Of a stretch of 39,317 bases of DNA, positions 15,852-24,700 are shown piece by piece. The stretch's first letter is position 1, and every line of letters begins with the position of its first letter. This DNA comes from Scytonema tolypothrichoides VB-61278. Lineage in GTDB: Bacteria; Cyanobacteriota; Cyanobacteriia; Cyanobacteriales; Nostocaceae. The position numbers were made by a program, and so were the translations under genes. The notes beneath the pieces are model-generated. The model did not search any database. It was not told where the DNA came from and saw nothing but the letters and a program-made list of their open reading frames with translations. The stretch is taken from positions 537,820-577,136 of the forward strand of contig NZ_JXCA02000019.1 of NCBI RefSeq assembly GCF_000828085.3, given 5' to 3'.

Positions 15852-18800
15852 GTGAATGAAACCGTGAAAGCGCTGCATACACCAAATTCCCAACAACAAG
15901 CTTTACCCCTGCTGGAAAAGATTGCTACCAATTTGCCGGGGATGATTTTTCAATTCCTGAAGCGGCGGGATGGTTCTCAGTTTGTTATGTATGCCAGTTC
16001 TGGGTGTAGAGAACTGTTTGAATTGGAACCAGAAGTGCTACAGACGGACTTTCAAGTACTTCATAAACTGACTCATCCTCAGGATATCAAAGCGTTTGAA
16101 GAATCGATTGCCATTTGTTGTGCTACAGGAGAACCTTGGCGATGGGAAGGTCGCATCATCACTCCTAGTGGTAAACTCAAGTGGATTCAAGGTACTTCTC
16201 GTGCGGAACAACAACCATACGGAGACGTGATTTGGGATGGTTTCTTCATAGATATTACAGATCGCAAGTTAGCGGAGGAAAAATTACGAGAAAGTGAAGA
16301 ACGCTATAAGGCGATTTTAGATGCTATCCCTGATTTAATGTTTCGCATAAGTCGCGATGGTAAGTATCTCGACTTTAAAGGTGAGGGAGCAAATGTCACT
16401 ATTCCCAGACATGAAATTGTTGGGAAAAATTTGCAGGATTTATTACCTTCAGATGTTGCCTTAAAAAGCCAAAAGGCTATAGCCTTGGCTTTGGATTCAA
16501 AAATGTTACAAACGTGTGAATATCAATTACCAACGCCTTTGGGAATCAGAGATTATGAGGCGCGGTTGGTTGTTAGCGGACAAGATGAAGTTGTGGCAAT
16601 TGTACGGGACATCACAGAACGCAAACAAACGGAAGTGAGTTTGAGGAATTTGGCTCAAAAGTTTGCAAAAGTTTTCCATTGTAGTCCTAATCCTATCTCA
16701 ATCAGCACTCTTGCAGAAGGACGCTATATAGAAATTAATGATAGTTTTGTGAAACAGTCGGGCTATGAACGACAGGAAGTTATTGATCGTACTGATTTTG
16801 ATTTAAATATTTGGGTGAACCGGAGCGATCGCACCACTGTGTTACAAAAAATACAAAAACACGGGGTTGTTCGCAACATGGAATTTCAATTCCGCTGCAA
16901 GTCTGGTGAGATACGGACGGGACTATTTTCAGCCGAAGTCATTCATTTAGATGGCATTCCCTGCTTATTATCAGTGAATCACGACATCAGCGAACGCAAA
17001 AAAGCAGAACTTGCTTTGCGCGAGTCGGAAGAAAAGTTTTCTAAAGCCTTTTGTTCTAGTCCTAACCCAATTACTATCCTGACTCTTAAGGATGGACGCT
17101 ACCTTGAAGTTAACGACGCTTTTGTGCAAATCACTGGCTTTAGTAGAGAAGAAGTGATTGGTCGTACCCGCAGTAGTTTCATGTGGGTTAATCTTCCTGA
17201 GAATACCATACAAACCTTACAAGAGGAAGGGTTTATTCGCAATTTAGAAATAGAACTTTACACAAAGTCTGGTGAACTCAGAGTGGTGCTGTTCTCAGCG
17301 GAGGTGATTACTTTGGGTGGAGAGCCTTGTATGCTTTGTGTGACTAATGATATTACAGAACGCAAGCAAGCGGAAGAATTACTGCGGCTGTCCTCAAAAC
17401 GCGATCGCCTTTTAACTCAAACACTATCGCGAATTCGTCAATCGCTGAATCTAGACCAAATTCTACAAACGACTGTTAACGAAGTTCGGCAATTTTTAGC
17501 AGCGGATCGAGTTTTTATTGCTTTAAATGATACGAATGTCCACTCGGGAGTCTTTGCTGAATCAGTAGATCCCAAATACTCATCAGTCCTCAATTGGAAA
17601 AATGAGGATAAAGCTCTTGTAGAAGAACTGAAAACAATCCTGAAAAGCAACCGAGTGCGTATAGTTGAGGATACCACAAAAATTTCAGCTTCTGCGAAAT
17701 TAAAAGGGCTGTACAAACAATTCCAAATCAGAGCTAATTTAGCTGTACCCATTATGCAAGGTCAGGAATTGTTTGGCGCGTTGATTGCCAACCAATGCAG
17801 CAAACCACGCCATTGGAGTGCGATAGAAATTGACTTGCTGCAGCAGATGTCTGAACAAGTGGCGATCGCCATTCAGCAAGCACAACTTTATCAACAACTA
17901 GAGCAATTTAACACGAATTTGGAGCGTCAAGTAGAAGAGCGTACTGCACAGCTACAGCAGAAAATGTTGGAACTTCAAGAATTAAACAGCGTCAAAGATG
18001 TTGTTTTGCACACCGTTTCCCATGAACTGCGGACTTCAGTGATGGGTAATTTGATGGTATTGAATAATTTACTCAATAGAGGACAACAGGAGGACACCTC
18101 CGTGCAAAAGTCCACGACTTTGAGGGGAGTAAATAAGGGACTCCGAGGAGGACACCCCTTAAGCGAGATTGAGGGGAGTATCCCAAGACTTGGAAACGAC
18201 ACCAGACTACTCAAGTTCCCTCGGTTGAGGGGAATGTCTCTAGACAAAAAGCACTCTTTGTGCATATCCCCACCTTCCGCCGTAACTGCATTCTCTATTC
18301 CAGTGTCTCGCTCAATCATTGAGCGGATGATTCAAGGAAATGATCGCCAACTGGAAATGATCGAATCACTGCTGGAATTACACTCAAGCGAAGCACAGGG
18401 AATTGTCCTCCATCGTGAGGTAGTTTCTTTTCACTCATTGATTGGTAGAATTATCAGAGATTTGGAGCCAATGCTGACACAGCAAAAATCAGCTGTGAAA
18501 AATTTGGTTCCAGAGGATTTACCATCAGTGATAGCCGATCCACCTCAGCTGCAAAAGGTTTTCGTCAACTTATTGACTTATAGTTGGCAACATAATCCAC
18601 CTGGAGTCAAGTTTACCCTAAAAGCCACAGTTGAGACAGGAAGGATTCGCTTACAGATTCAAGATGACGGTGTGGGGATGAGTAAATTAGAGTGCGATCG
18701 CCTCTTTGATTTGTACGTGCGCGCCCCGCAAGCCCCTTGTTCCACAAGGATTGGCTTAAAAATGTATCTTTGTCGGCAAATTATTAAAGCACACGGCGGT

Positions 18801-18869
18801 GAAATTGGTGTCAATTGCAACCGTAAGCGCGGTTTAACCTTCTACTTTACATTACCTCTGGCTTTGTGA
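15852..18869 (+). CDS. Soluble PAS-PAS-PAS-PAS-GAF histidine kinase with an insertion in the HisKA domain
   Basis: 1005 aa, GTG start at 15852 (MNETVKALH); no membrane span. Four PAS domains (about residues 20-140, 150-260, 265-390, 392-510), each closed by an xDITxRK-type motif, precede a GAF domain (~520-680), a coiled coil and the kinase. The phosphoacceptor is H724 in HTVSHELRTS. Residues ~749-815 interrupt the dimerisation hairpin between NLLNRGQQED and IPVSRSIIERM and have no counterpart in the paralogue at 20779. The ATPase lobe has DDGVGMS (G1), but the N box (NLLTYSWQH) and the G2 region (IGLKMYLCR rather than GLGLGLYLCR) are degenerate, so ATP binding may be weakened. No response regulator is adjacent: an orphan kinase, possibly non-functional. 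Confidence 0.9.
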   Translation: MNETVKALHTPNSQQQALPLLEKIATNLPGMIFQFLKRRDGSQFVMYASSGCRELFELEPEVLQTDFQVLHKLTHPQDIKAFEESIAICCATGEPWRWEGRIITPSGKLKWIQGTSRAEQQPYGDVIWDGFFIDITDRKLAEEKLRESEERYKAILDAIPDLMFRISRDGKYLDFKGEGANVTIPRHEIVGKNLQDLLPSDVALKSQKAIALALDSKMLQTCEYQLPTPLGIRDYEARLVVSGQDEVVAIVRDITERKQTEVSLRNLAQKFAKVFHCSPNPISISTLAEGRYIEINDSFVKQSGYERQEVIDRTDFDLNIWVNRSDRTTVLQKIQKHGVVRNMEFQFRCKSGEIRTGLFSAEVIHLDGIPCLLSVNHDISERKKAELALRESEEKFSKAFCSSPNPITILTLKDGRYLEVNDAFVQITGFSREEVIGRTRSSFMWVNLPENTIQTLQEEGFIRNLEIELYTKSGELRVVLFSAEVITLGGEPCMLCVTNDITERKQAEELLRLSSKRDRLLTQTLSRIRQSLNLDQILQTTVNEVRQFLAADRVFIALNDTNVHSGVFAESVDPKYSSVLNWKNEDKALVEELKTILKSNRVRIVEDTTKISASAKLKGLYKQFQIRANLAVPIMQGQELFGALIANQCSKPRHWSAIEIDLLQQMSEQVAIAIQQAQLYQQLEQFNTNLERQVEERTAQLQQKMLELQELNSVKDVVLHTVSHELRTSVMGNLMVLNNLLNRGQQEDTSVQKSTTLRGVNKGLRGGHPLSEIEGSIPRLGNDTRLLKFPRLRGMSLDKKHSLCISPPSAVTAFSIPVSRSIIERMIQGNDRQLEMIESLLELHSSEAQGIVLHREVVSFHSLIGRIIRDLEPMLTQQKSAVKNLVPEDLPSVIADPPQLQKVFVNLLTYSWQHNPPGVKFTLKATVETGRIRLQIQDDGVGMSKLECDRLFDLYVRAPQAPCSTRIGLKMYLCRQIIKAHGGEIGVNCNRKRGLTFYFTLPLAL
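18096..18296 (+). repeat. In-frame ~201-bp repeat-like insertion inside the kinase gene
   Basis: The segment encodes about 67 low-complexity residues with no fold signature, placed where the paralogous kinase has only a few residues. The DNA carries TTGAGGGGA three times (18120, 18169, 18225), GGAGGACACC twice, and a GCACtctttGTGC hairpin near 18251, which look like interspersed-repeat material. Length is a multiple of three and no stop is present in this frame, so the host frame survives. Boundaries are estimated to within a few codons. Confidence 0.65.
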
Positions 18870-18982
18870 GATTACAGACAATGCCCGTTCCAAGTTCCCG
18901 TTTGGGCGCATCAACAAAGCCGTCAACTTTGGATAGCTCAATATGCTTGCTGATAAGGATAATTTACAAGAACGATAATTTT

Positions 18983-19095
18983 TGTAGAGACGTTGCATGT
19001 GAGTCCAGCGCTGCGGGAGGGTTTCCCTCCGCAGGCGACTGGCGTTCGCCCTCAGGCGTGCGCTTTGCGCATACCCGGAGGGCAACGTCTCTACA
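18983..19095. repeat. 113-bp MITE-like repeat with 14-bp terminal inverted repeats
   Basis: TGTAGAGACGTTGC (18983-18996) and GCAACGTCTCTACA (19082-19095) are perfect inverted ends. The interior carries GCGACTGGCGTT and a GTGCGCTTTGCGCATACC module shared with the elements at 256-340 and 31409-31424, so one repeat seems nested inside another. The gap 18870-19240 has no gene I can support. Confidence 0.8.
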
Positions 19096-19184
19096 CAATA
19101 GTGAGTTGCACGCTCCATAGTTTTAAAAACCTTTCCATAAACGCAGAATAAACTTTTTCTTATGTAACCTTTACTTAGCTCCTC

Positions 19185-19221
19185 AGTATATACCGCTATA
19201 ATATGAAATCGAGTATATACC
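19185..19221 (+). promoter_or_regulatory. Candidate promoter of the beta-propeller gene
   Basis: TATAAT at 19197-19202 is a good -10 hexamer, 39 bases before the ATG; TTACTT at 19171-19176 is a possible but distant -35. The 10-mer AGTATATACC occurs twice (19185-19194 and 19212-19221), flanking the -10 box, and could be an operator pair. Confidence 0.4.
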
Positions 19222-19240
19222 CAAAAACTCAATATTTATC

Positions 19241-20518
19241 ATGGGCACAAATCTAACCGAAATCTCGTCTATCACAAGGCTTTCCGTCGCCGACGATGGC
19301 ACTGAGGGGAATAACTACTCCTCCAGCCCCGCCATTTCAGCTGATGGGCGCTTTGTGGCGTTTGAGTCAAGTGCCAGTAACCTGGTAGCGGAAGACACTG
19401 ACAGCAATAGCGATATCTTCATTCGCGACCTCCTAACGGGCACCATCACTCTGGTCTCCGTCAGCGATGGTCACATCCTAGGGGGTAGCTTCACCTCCTC
19501 CTATTCTTCTAAACCCTCCATTTCTGCTGATGGGCGCTTTGTGGCGTTTGAGTCAAATGCCAGGTTGGTAGCGGGAGACACCAACAACACTAACGACATC
19601 TTCGTTCGCGACCTCCAGACGGGCACCACTACTCTAGTCTCCGTCGCCAACGATGCTACCCAAGGGAATAGCGGCTCCTCCACCCCCGCCATTTCCGCTG
19701 ATGGCCGCTTTGTGGCGTTTTTGTCAAATGCCGACAACCTGGTAGCGGGAGACACCAACAACACTAACGACATCTTCGTTCGCGACCTCCTAACGGGCAC
19801 CACTACTCTGGTCTCCGTCACTGAGAATGGCACTCAAGGGAATAACAGCTCCTTTACCCCCGCCATTTCCGCTGATGGGCGCTTTGTAGCGTTTTCGTCT
19901 TCTGCCAGCAACCTGGTACCAGGAGACACCAACTACTATCCCGATATCTTTGTTCGCGATCTCCTAACGGGCACTACTACCCGGGTCTCTGTCGCCCTTG
20001 ATGGCACCCAGGGGAATCACAGATCCTCTACCCCCGTCATTTCCGCTGATGGGCGTTTTGTAGCGTTTTCGTCTTTTGCCAACAACCTGGTACCGCGAGA
20101 CACCAACAACAGTGACGATATCTTCGTTCGCGACCTCCTAACGGGCACCCTCACCCGGGTGTCCGTCGCCCTTGATGGCACCCAAGGGAATAACAGCTCC
20201 TCTAGCCCCTCCATTTCCGCCGATGGGCGCTTTGTGGCGTTTTCGTCAAGTGCCAGTAACCTGGTACCGGGAGACACCAACAACAATAGCGATATCTTCG
20301 TTCGCGACCTCCAAACGGGCAGCCTCACCCGAATCTCCCTTGCTGAGGATGGCACCCAAGGGAATAGCAGCTCCTTTACCCCCGTCATTTCTTCCAATGG
20401 GAGCTTTGTAGCGTTTCAATCTAGTGCTTTCAACTTGGTAGCAGGAGACACCAACAACAGTAGCGATATCTTCCTAGCGACCTTGACTGGTGTTGATAGC
20501 ACTACCTCGATAATTTAA
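19241..20518 (+). CDS. Seven-repeat PD40/TolB-like beta-propeller protein
   Basis: 425 aa made almost wholly of seven repeats of about 57 residues. Each starts with ISADGRFVAF, continues to a SNLVPGDTN segment, then DIFVRDLLTGTTTRVSV and DGTQGN. The N-terminal ITRLSVADDGTEGNNYSSSP supplies the strand that would close the ring with the seventh blade, so a single seven-bladed propeller is predicted. This fold usually binds proteins or glycans. There is no signal peptide, unusual for a family that is often exported. The DNA repeats are very similar and GC-richer than the neighbours, indicating recent internal amplification or import. The last blade is the most divergent (ISSNGSFVAF). Partner and function unknown. 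Confidence 0.88.
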   Translation: MGTNLTEISSITRLSVADDGTEGNNYSSSPAISADGRFVAFESSASNLVAEDTDSNSDIFIRDLLTGTITLVSVSDGHILGGSFTSSYSSKPSISADGRFVAFESNARLVAGDTNNTNDIFVRDLQTGTTTLVSVANDATQGNSGSSTPAISADGRFVAFLSNADNLVAGDTNNTNDIFVRDLLTGTTTLVSVTENGTQGNNSSFTPAISADGRFVAFSSSASNLVPGDTNYYPDIFVRDLLTGTTTRVSVALDGTQGNHRSSTPVISADGRFVAFSSFANNLVPRDTNNSDDIFVRDLLTGTLTRVSVALDGTQGNNSSSSPSISADGRFVAFSSSASNLVPGDTNNNSDIFVRDLQTGSLTRISLAEDGTQGNSSSFTPVISSNGSFVAFQSSAFNLVAGDTNNSSDIFLATLTGVDSTTSII

Positions 20519-20579
20519 GTTATTTTCAAACCATCCCCTTTATTAAAAGCCGATCTTTGAGTGATTAATTATACTTTAT

Positions 20580-20603
20580 ACCCCCATCTGCGCAGATGGG
20601 GGT
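20580..20603 (+). terminator. Perfect 24-bp palindrome after the propeller gene
   Basis: Arms ACCCCCATCTGC / GCAGATGGGGGT with no spacer, 62 bases after the stop, followed by TCTTGTTATT. It fits a terminator for the propeller transcript; the missing loop means the real stem is a little shorter. Confidence 0.6.
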
Positions 20604-20648
20604 CTTGTTATTACAGCAGTTTTCAATTGGGTAGGATACAGGGAGGTT

Positions 20649-20676
20649 GTAGGGGCACAGTGGCTCGTGCCCCTAC
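20649..20676. repeat. Interspersed hairpin repeat
   Basis: GTAGGGGCAC (20649-20658) / GTGCCCCTAC (20667-20676) with an 8-nt loop; related to the hairpin at 2296-2321. It lies upstream of the second kinase gene. Confidence 0.65.
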
Positions 20677-20778
20677 GATCGCATCTTATTATATTAAGAA
20701 GTATCTGATTTAAGTGTTTAGAACCCATGAGGTGATAAACACAGATCATCCGCAGTCCAAGTTCAATAAGAGGGTGCG

Positions 20779-22974
20779 ATGGCAAAAATGAAGAAGGCAA
20801 AAGCCTTCCTTGCTGTGGGAAGATTTGGTCAGAGGTTAAGGGCGACTGTATTTACAACAGTACAAAAGTGTTTGAAAAAAGTTTTTGTCTTCACCAGCTC
20901 TCTACCTAGTTATACTATTGCATCTGATTACGAAGCTTGGCGCGATCGCTTTTTATGGCAGAGATTACATCTGGCGTTGTGGATTGCGATCATCTTAGTC
21001 TTGACTTTTACCTTCCGAGACATTTATGATGCCTTCTTTCCTCTCAAGGAGTTGGCAGAAATTCCCAAGGAAGTGAAACGCCTTTTTTTTGTTTTGTATG
21101 CTGCGATCGTGCTCAGTTTACTGAGCTGTTTAGCTGTCCATAGAACTCAATTCGGTCGTCGTCATCCAGCGTTTGTCTTTCTTGGCTTAGGCTGGTCGAT
21201 AACTATTGTCGAGCAAATTTGGGCAACATTCAACAATTTTGCTCTACCAGATATTTTCGCTTGGTTCGTGATGTTCCTCAGCCAAGCCACCCTCATCCCA
21301 GTACGCTTTCCCTTGCATCTTGTGTCTCAACTGGGTGTACTGATATACTACTTTGGCGTGAATACAGCACTGGGACTCAAGCTACCGCCACCTGATAGTA
21401 ATAGACCAATTTACAGTGTGACGATGAGCTTAGCTTTGTTTTGGTTCTGTTTTATCTGTAATCTTGGTGTCTATTTGTATGACCGTTTGCAACGTTCTGA
21501 ATTTTTCGCCCGCAAAGAGCTAGAAACAGCGTATCAGAAACTAGGAGCGACTGAAGAAAAGTATCGCAGCATTTTTGAAAACGCAGTCGAAGGGATTTTC
21601 CAAAGTACACCAGATGGACGTTACATTACGGCAAATCCAGCGCTAGCACGTATTTATGGATATTCTTTTCCAGAAGAAGTCATCGCAAACTTGACTGATA
21701 TTGAACATCAACTGTATGTTGATCCCAATCGTCGCACAGAGTTCATGCGCTTAATTGAAAAACATGGCAGCGTGTCGGAATTTGAATCTCAAATATATCG
21801 CAAAGACGGCAGTATTGTCTGGATTTCCGAAAAAGCATACGCCGTGCGTGATCAAAGCGGAAAACTTCTTTACTACGAAGGAGTCATTTCAGATATTACC
21901 AAGCGCAAGCAAGTGGAAGAAGCGCTACAGGAACAATTAAACTTTTTACAAGTATTAGTTAATACAATTCCAACACCGGTGTTTTATCAGAATGCTCAAG
22001 GTCTATATGTAGGCTGCAATAAGGCTTTTGAGGAAGACTTGGGTTTGAGCAAAAAGCAGATACTGGGTAAATCAGTGTATGAAATTGCACAAAAAGATTT
22101 AGCGGATAAATACTATCAAGCAGATAGAGAGCTATTAGAACAAGGGGGAGTTCAAACTTATGAAAACTCTGCTATTTATAAGGATGGCACAAAGCATGAT
22201 GTCATATTTTATAAAGCAACTTTTTCCAAAGCAGATGGAACGCTTGGCGGTTTGGTGGGAGTGATTTTGGATATCAGCCAACGCAAGCGCACTGAGGAAG
22301 CTTTACGAGTTTTTTTCCATGCAGTTTCCCATGATTTACGCAACCCAGTGCTGGGAACTTTGATGGTTTTAAAAAACTTGCTTTCTCATCCAGAAGACAA
22401 AATATTGCTTTCTCGGTCGATTTTAGAGAGGATGGTGCAAAGTGGCGATCGCCAATTGAATTTAATTAACTCGTTGATGGAAGCTCATGTTAGCGAAGTC
22501 CAAGGTATTGTTTTGCAACGCCAAACTCTACAATTGCACACGGTGGTAGAAGCTGCTATTACAGATTTAGAGCCAATGTTGAAAGAAAATCAAGCTCTCC
22601 TAACAAATTTAGTTTCAGCAAATTTACCCTCACTCAACGCTGATTCTACACAATTGTGGCGAGTATATTCTAACTTAATTGTTAATGCTGTTAAACATAA
22701 CCCCCCTGGATTAAGTATTACCCTTGATGCCACGATTTCGGGTGATAAGATGTGTTGCACTGTTTCTGATAACGGTGTTGGTATGAGTCAGCAACAGAGT
22801 GAGCATCTATTTGACCTTTATTTTCGGGGTAGTAATGTTCGCAATTCTTTAAGTTTAGGATTAGGGTTGTATCTGTGTCGGCAAATTATTACAGCACATG
22901 GTGGGGGAATTGGTGTGAAAAGTGATTTGGGACAGGGTAGCACCTTCTGGTTTACTTTGCCGTTACAAAGTTAA
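20779..22974 (+). CDS. Membrane-bound PAS-PAS histidine kinase
   Basis: 731 aa. Residues ~65-240 contain several hydrophobic spans (for example LHLALWIAIILVLTF and LFFVLYAAIVLSLLSCLAV), a membrane sensor of a type I do not recognise, joined by a coiled coil to two PAS domains (~255-380, 390-505). The kinase is complete: H518 in HAVSHDLRNP, N box NLIVNAVKHN, G1 DNGVGMS, G2 GLGLGLYLCR. It is a close paralogue of the kinase at 15852 (shared DLEPML, LFDLYxR, LCRQII.AHGG), with the propeller gene between them. No response regulator is adjacent. Its last ~250 bases recur as a decayed copy at 24701. ATG start; nearby GAGGGTGCG is a weak Shine-Dalgarno. Confidence 0.92.
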   Translation: MAKMKKAKAFLAVGRFGQRLRATVFTTVQKCLKKVFVFTSSLPSYTIASDYEAWRDRFLWQRLHLALWIAIILVLTFTFRDIYDAFFPLKELAEIPKEVKRLFFVLYAAIVLSLLSCLAVHRTQFGRRHPAFVFLGLGWSITIVEQIWATFNNFALPDIFAWFVMFLSQATLIPVRFPLHLVSQLGVLIYYFGVNTALGLKLPPPDSNRPIYSVTMSLALFWFCFICNLGVYLYDRLQRSEFFARKELETAYQKLGATEEKYRSIFENAVEGIFQSTPDGRYITANPALARIYGYSFPEEVIANLTDIEHQLYVDPNRRTEFMRLIEKHGSVSEFESQIYRKDGSIVWISEKAYAVRDQSGKLLYYEGVISDITKRKQVEEALQEQLNFLQVLVNTIPTPVFYQNAQGLYVGCNKAFEEDLGLSKKQILGKSVYEIAQKDLADKYYQADRELLEQGGVQTYENSAIYKDGTKHDVIFYKATFSKADGTLGGLVGVILDISQRKRTEEALRVFFHAVSHDLRNPVLGTLMVLKNLLSHPEDKILLSRSILERMVQSGDRQLNLINSLMEAHVSEVQGIVLQRQTLQLHTVVEAAITDLEPMLKENQALLTNLVSANLPSLNADSTQLWRVYSNLIVNAVKHNPPGLSITLDATISGDKMCCTVSDNGVGMSQQQSEHLFDLYFRGSNVRNSLSLGLGLYLCRQIITAHGGGIGVKSDLGQGSTFWFTLPLQS

Positions 22975-23149
22975 CTAGACATCTTGGAAAACTAATCTCA
23001 AACCCTTGCTCTGTCTAGGATAATGTTTAATTTCTGGAGAGTTCTACTGTAGCAGCGCGGCTCGCAATCATAATCACTCCGGCTCGCAAACAAAGCGATT
23101 TCAGCCTATTCGGATTTGAGAATTTTATCTACCTGGAACTTGAAAGCGG

Positions 23150-23791
23150 TTATGATAACTGGAGAAGACGTTTTTCTAAGCTGCGAAGCTGAGCATCTAT
23201 AGAATGAATGTCTGAATGTGTCGGGGAAAATTTAGTCTCTAGCAGGCTACGCTTTTCCTTGAGTTCCGTAATCTTTGCTTTAATAGCTTTAGATACAGCA
23301 ATATTAACAGCAGCTTTGTTACCATCTGGCTGTATCTGTACATAGCGTTTTCGTAAACTTTGCACTTGCCCTTCTGTGGCTTGAACGGTTGGGGCTGTTG
23401 GAATAAATGCAGCAGACAGCAATGCATGCTTTACCTCCAGTTCGGCTATCTTCGCTTTAAGAGCCTGAGATACAGCAATATTAACAGCAGCTTTGTTACC
23501 ATCTGGCTGTATCTGTACAAGACGTTTTCGTAAACTTTGCAATTCACGTTCTATATCTTGAATGGCTGGGGCTGCTGGAATCAATGCAGCAGACAGCAAT
23601 GCACGCTTTACCTCTAGTTCGGCTATCTGCTGTGTAATAGTCTTTACAGTGGCTTTGGTAGTCGATTCAGAAGAGGCGATGCTACTAGAAGTCGTGTCAG
23701 CTGGTCTTTGTGCAAACACCATGCTTGCTGTTGCTACTTCAAAACCGACAACCGTGGCTAACACACAAAGCATAAGTGGCTTGCGTCTCAT
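23150..23791 (-). CDS. Exported coiled-coil protein with three internal repeats
   Basis: 213 aa from the ATG at 23791, which follows GGAGG at good spacing; an in-frame start 15 bases earlier is less likely. A signal peptide (KPLMLCVLATVVGFEVATAS) ends near VFAQ. Three repeats of ~50 residues follow: each has an (I/K)xELExKRALLSAAxIPxxPxI core, then LQSLRKRLVQIQPDGNKAA linking to the next. The third copy reads LETKFSPTHSDIHSIDAQL, the phrase common in coiled coils of Wzc/GumC-type chain-length proteins. A periplasmic helical hairpin is likely. The DNA of the first two repeats is nearly identical, so the amplification is recent. Function unknown. Confidence 0.75.
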   Translation of the reverse strand: MRRKPLMLCVLATVVGFEVATASMVFAQRPADTTSSSIASSESTTKATVKTITQQIAELEVKRALLSAALIPAAPAIQDIERELQSLRKRLVQIQPDGNKAAVNIAVSQALKAKIAELEVKHALLSAAFIPTAPTVQATEGQVQSLRKRYVQIQPDGNKAAVNIAVSKAIKAKITELKEKRSLLETKFSPTHSDIHSIDAQLRSLEKRLLQLS

Positions 23792-23956
23792 AGAAGATAC
23801 CTCCAAAGTTCAGACTGGATTTAGAAGTTTAGTTGCTGCTTTTAGTCAATTGCTCAATTTTCTTCTAATTGTGTGGAAGTTCTCTTGTCATAAAAGGTTC
23901 CGTGCAATAACTGGCAGACGACGTGCCTATGATAGCTACCATGTAATTAGAAAATA

Positions 23957-24274
23957 TTAGTTTTCCTCGTCTGTATCCTCTGCGTCTTGAAAGATTCTTT
24001 CTATATCTTGCGATCCACGAAGGAGACGCACAATCTCAATTCCCTGCTCTATAGGACGGTAGAAAATAAGGTAACTTCCAACTGGAAAACTCCGTAGGGA
24101 AGGAGCCAACTCGGAGCGCAACCGTCCCATTTGCGGAAATTTCGCAAGTTTAGGGAAGCTTTCTCGCAGCTTGTCAAAAAGGTTGTCAGCAGCCTGTGGA
24201 TTGTCTTTGGCAACGTAGTTCCAAATATTCTCAATGTCAAGCGCCGCCTGAGTAGAAATCTTAAATCGACTCAT
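23957..24274 (-). CDS. ParE/RelE-family toxin
   Basis: 105 aa with the ParE/RelE toxin pattern: FKISTQAALDIENIWNYVAK at the start, QAADNLFDKLRESFPKLAKF, PQMGRLRSEL, then the beta sheet core SFPVGSYLIFYRPIEQGIEIVRLLRGSQDIERIF. Members of this fold either poison gyrase (ParE) or cut ribosome-bound mRNA (RelE); the RxxxxSFPVGxYLIFYR arrangement favours ParE-like. Its ATG overlaps the stop of the upstream antitoxin gene by 4 bases (ATGA), so translation is coupled. The acidic tail EDTDEEN is extra. Confidence 0.9.
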   Translation of the reverse strand: MSRFKISTQAALDIENIWNYVAKDNPQAADNLFDKLRESFPKLAKFPQMGRLRSELAPSLRSFPVGSYLIFYRPIEQGIEIVRLLRGSQDIERIFQDAEDTDEEN

Positions 24275-24630
24275 GAAGGGTCGCTCTGAGCCAATCTTTT
24301 GCGTCCTCTTGCCTTAATGTTTTCAAGAAAGGCTGAAAGAGATTCTTCATCATATTCCATATACTGACCGTTCTCAAGCTGCTCTATCCCAATACCGATT
24401 TCGCGCCGCAATGCTTCAAGTTTAAGCATCCGTAGTTCTTCTTCGAGACACTCAAGCTGATCCATCATCTCCTGAAAAGCCTGTGCTTCATGGACTACAA
24501 CTTCAGCTTTCCCGTTCACCGTCAGCACGAGTGGGGACTTCGTTGCTTTTATTCGCTCTACATACTCTTTCGCATTTCGTTTGAAGTCGGTAAGCGTTTG
24601 AATGTCTTCAAGATTAATTTTAGTTGACAT
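24271..24630 (-). CDS. Phd/YefM-type antitoxin
   Basis: 119 aa. The N-terminal domain (EDIQTLTDFKRNAKEYVERI, then PLVLTVNGKAEVVVHEAQAF) is the Phd/YefM DNA-binding fold that also represses its own operon. The C-terminal half, with an acidic helical stretch (QLECLEEELRMLKLEALRRE), would wrap and neutralise the toxin encoded just downstream. The gene order antitoxin-toxin and the 4-base overlap are standard for type II modules. The 24631-24660 upstream region is AT-rich and could hold the promoter (TTTATATAGTATC on the plus strand). Confidence 0.9.
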   Translation of the reverse strand: MSTKINLEDIQTLTDFKRNAKEYVERIKATKSPLVLTVNGKAEVVVHEAQAFQEMMDQLECLEEELRMLKLEALRREIGIGIEQLENGQYMEYDEESLSAFLENIKARGRKRLAQSDPS

Positions 24631-24700
24631 CGCATCTAATAAAGCACTTTATATAGTATCTAATTAAATGCTATATGATTTGCTGGGTAAACGCAACCCA

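Noticed and set aside
19501-20397. Long minus-strand frames antisense to the propeller gene
   Set aside because: They are mirror images of the sense repeats (low-complexity repeated peptides), produced by codon bias in repetitive DNA.
23957-24630. HigBA or RelBE proper
   Set aside because: Order antitoxin then toxin with a Phd-like N-terminal domain excludes HigBA; the toxin looks closer to ParE than RelE, though the target cannot be settled by eye.
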